Origin: Syntrophaceae bacterium UBA1163
Lineage (GTDB): Bacteria > Desulfobacterota > BSN033 > UBA1163
DNA length: 7,749 bases
Reading direction: 5' to 3'
Assembly: GCA_002311635.1 (NCBI GenBank)
Contig: DBZJ01000133.1
Coordinates: forward strand, 1 to 7,749
The position numbers and the translations under genes were made by a program. The notes beneath the pieces are model-generated. The model was not told the DNA's origin. It saw only the letters and a list, made by a program, of their open reading frames with translations, and made no database searches. Positions within the stretch are counted from its first letter, which is position 1. Each line of letters starts with the position of its first letter. Positions 5,972 through 7,749 of the stretch are shown one piece after another.

Positions 5972-6991
5972 CTGCAGTTTCTTCAGTTGCTTTAGACAGA
6001 ATTTCAAAGCGTCGTCCCCTGGGAGACCCTTTCCCTTCATATCCTTCAAGTAGTCGTCAAGAAGAGGTCTAACCGCCTTTGCCCATCTCTCGTCTTCTTC
6101 CTTTGAAAGCGATATGATCTGGTTTCCCCTCTTTAGGATATATTCTCTTCCTGCTTTGTCGATCTCGTCCCACATTCTTCCCGTTTTGTCAATCCACTCT
6201 TCGTTGATTCCTTCAATTATCTTCTGAATATCCGAGGGCAAAGCATTCCACTTATCCTTGTTCATAACTGTAAAGAAACCGGTAGTATAAGCAGAACCAA
6301 AATTTTCAGTTGTATATTTGACCACCTCTCCTAATCTATAACCCTCGAGCGTTTCACGCGGGAGCATCGTCCCTTCTACTACTCCTCTACTTAAGGCATC
6401 ATAAGCCTCACTTACCGGCATGGCCACAGGGGTTCCTCCAAGGGCTGCTACCACTTTTGCGGACAAGCCGGTGCACCGAATCTTAAGCCCTTTTAAATCC
6501 TCAAGTCTTCTCACAGGCACCTTCGTATGGAGAACCCCAGGTCCATGTGCATGAAAATACATAACTTTTACCTCATCAAATTCTTTAGGCTTAAATCGCC
6601 GATAATATTCATTGATCAACTTTGTTGCTGCCCTCCCATTTTTGTAACCCAAAGGTAGATCGATTACCTCCGTCAGAGGAAATTTTCCTCTGGAGTAACC
6701 CATAGCTGAGTACCCAGCGTCTGAAATTCCTCTCACCACACCAGTATAAATCTTATCTGGGGAGGTTAATGTCCCACCACAAAAAACCGTGATCTTGACC
6801 CTGCCGTTTGTCCTCTTCTCGATCTCCTTTGCCCATTCGTTATTCATTAAACAATTTGCGTGAGTGGTAGGGCTCAGGCCCGAAAAAGTGAGCTCAACGG
6901 GACGCGTCTGCCCGAACGAAAAAGAAGAGAAAAATAAAGAACACAACACCAGTAAGCCCAAAATTAGAGACGATAATCTCAAGCGTTCCAT
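5969..6991 (-). CDS. dctP: TRAP transporter substrate-binding protein, DctP family
   Basis: This is the periplasmic binding protein that captures the substrate for DctQM. The start chosen is ATG 6991 (340 residues), because AAGGAGGA lies just upstream (6998-7005). The in-frame ATG at 7030 has only a weak AGGA and would add 13 polar residues before the signal peptide. From 6991 there is a clear signal peptide: MERLRLSS, a hydrophobic core (9-24), then likely cleavage near SFGQ (25-28). Family features are LEDLKGLKIR (163-172), whose final Arg is the residue that usually binds the substrate carboxylate, and the G-x-P...SEAYDALSRGVVEG stretch (186-207). It starts 50 bases after the molybdenum-subunit stop. 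An organic acid is the expected ligand; an aromatic acid is inferred from the neighbours only. Confidence 0.93.
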   Translation of the reverse strand: MERLRLSSLILGLLVLCSLFFSSFSFGQTRPVELTFSGLSPTTHANCLMNNEWAKEIEKRTNGRVKITVFCGGTLTSPDKIYTGVVRGISDAGYSAMGYSRGKFPLTEVIDLPLGYKNGRAATKLINEYYRRFKPKEFDEVKVMYFHAHGPGVLHTKVPVRRLEDLKGLKIRCTGLSAKVVAALGGTPVAMPVSEAYDALSRGVVEGTMLPRETLEGYRLGEVVKYTTENFGSAYTTGFFTVMNKDKWNALPSDIQKIIEGINEEWIDKTGRMWDEIDKAGREYILKRGNQIISLSKEEDERWAKAVRPLLDDYLKDMKGKGLPGDDALKFCLKQLKKLQ

Positions 6992-6997
6992 TTTCAG

Positions 6998-7005
6998 TCC
7001 TCCTT
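6998..7005 (-). promoter_or_regulatory. Ribosome binding site deciding the dctP start
   Basis: AAGGAGGA lies six bases before ATG 6991 and favours that start over ATG 7030. The signal peptide begins directly at this methionine. Confidence 0.75.
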
Positions 7006-7041
7006 GGTAATTGTGAAAACTCCTTCTCATAATTCCTAAAA

Positions 7042-7749
7042 TTAAACTTGTATCGCTTCTTGGCCCCGTTTGTCCTTGAGAGCTTTAAGAATTTTGTCAG
7101 GTGTCATCGGCAAGTCATTTATTCGAACCCCAACCGCATTATAAACAGCATTAGCTATAGCCGGGGCTACGGCTATGAAACCGGCTTCACCGACCCCTTT
7201 AGCCCCAAATGGGCCTGCCGGGTCTGGCCTCTCAACCAGAATTACCTCGATATCCGGAACATCAAGAGCCGATAATATCTTATAATCTTCGAAGTCCCTG
7301 CTCATTGGGATACCAGTTTTTTTGTCCACAACATTATTCTCTGTTAAAGCAAAGCCTATGGCCTGTACTATTCCGCCCTCGATTTGTCCCTCCACATTAG
7401 TTGGATTTATTGCTCTACCACAATCAACAGCAGCCACTATTCTTATTATGCTTACCTCTCCCGTTTCAATATTCACTTCTGTTTCAGCAAAGCACGCCGC
7501 GGTGGTCGGGGAAATGGAGTTAGGTACAAAAGAGCCTTTACCTATCATAGCTTCACATGTTCCGGTAAAATTGTACGTCGCTTCGTAAACCACTTCAGCT
7601 ATAGAAACTCCCATTTCAGGATTTGCCTTAATACAAACACGCTTATTTTTAACCTCTAGCTCACCGATGGGTACATTTAATGTTTTGGCCGCACGCTCCA
7701 GAAGTTTAACTTTGGCCTCACGCGCGGCCCTTAAAACCGCATTTCCAAT
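7042..7749 (-). CDS. Molybdopterin-binding subunit of a xanthine dehydrogenase-family hydroxylase, C-terminal part
   Basis: This is the catalytic large subunit of a molybdenum hydroxylase. The gene runs in from beyond the window edge and 235 C-terminal residues are visible; the frame is open to base 7749, so the internal ATG at 7614 is not the start. Numbering from the first visible codon, it shows GNAVLRAAREAK (2-13), AACFAETEVN (84-93), VDCGRAINP (108-116), VEGQIEGGIVQAIG (119-132) and GPFGAKGVGEAG (179-190). Glu188 in GVGE is the position of the family's catalytic glutamate near molybdenum. The C-terminus ends normally. It lies upstream of the TRAP genes, with the FAD subunit further down, so it is probably the partner of the HcrB-like protein. 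HcrA is a reasonable guess, but this portion alone does not separate HBCR from xanthine, nicotinate or aldehyde enzymes. Confidence 0.93.
   Translation of the reverse strand: MGNAVLRAAREAKVKLLERAAKTLNVPIGELEVKNKRVCIKANPEMGVSIAEVVYEATYNFTGTCEAMIGKGSFVPNSISPTTAACFAETEVNIETGEVSIIRIVAAVDCGRAINPTNVEGQIEGGIVQAIGFALTENNVVDKKTGIPMSRDFEDYKILSALDVPDIEVILVERPDPAGPFGAKGVGEAGFIAVAPAIANAVYNAVGVRINDLPMTPDKILKALKDKRGQEAIQV

Overview
The window looks like accessory DNA from an anaerobic, aromatic-degrading bacterium. I infer a Desulfobacterota- or Firmicutes-type anaerobe from the gene content alone; nothing in the sequence fixes the taxon. Every convincing gene reads on the minus strand, so transcription runs from position 7749 towards 1.

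Positions 1500-7749 (moderate GC, roughly 43-47% by eye) form one co-oriented block. In transcription order it holds: the C-terminal 235 residues of a molybdopterin-binding subunit of a xanthine dehydrogenase-family hydroxylase (7042-7749, cut by the window edge); a complete TRAP transporter, dctP-dctQ-dctM (6991-4093); a FAD-binding hydroxylase subunit that carries the extra four-cysteine loop known from the beta subunit of 4-hydroxybenzoyl-CoA reductase (3923-2937); and a phenylacetate-CoA ligase (PaaK)-family enzyme (2819-1500). The simplest reading is a module in which the TRAP system imports an organic, probably aromatic, acid, the ligase makes its CoA thioester, and a molybdenum/FAD/[4Fe-4S] enzyme reduces or dehydroxylates it. 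The [2Fe-2S] subunit such an enzyme needs is not in the window, and the transporter genes sit between two subunits of one putative enzyme. The longer intergenic gaps carry inverted repeats, the best being a perfect 16-bp hairpin between dctP and dctQ.

Positions about 1025-1499 hold a decayed IS1595/ISXO2-like transposase C-terminus on the plus strand and a short orphan reading frame on the minus strand.

Positions 1 to about 1025 are clearly GC-richer (around 60% by eye). They hold a second FAD-binding subunit of the same superfamily, of the ordinary type without the iron-sulfur loop, split by a 2-nt frameshift. The composition change and the IS remnant meet at the same place, which suggests a rearrangement or transfer boundary, or a join made in assembly.
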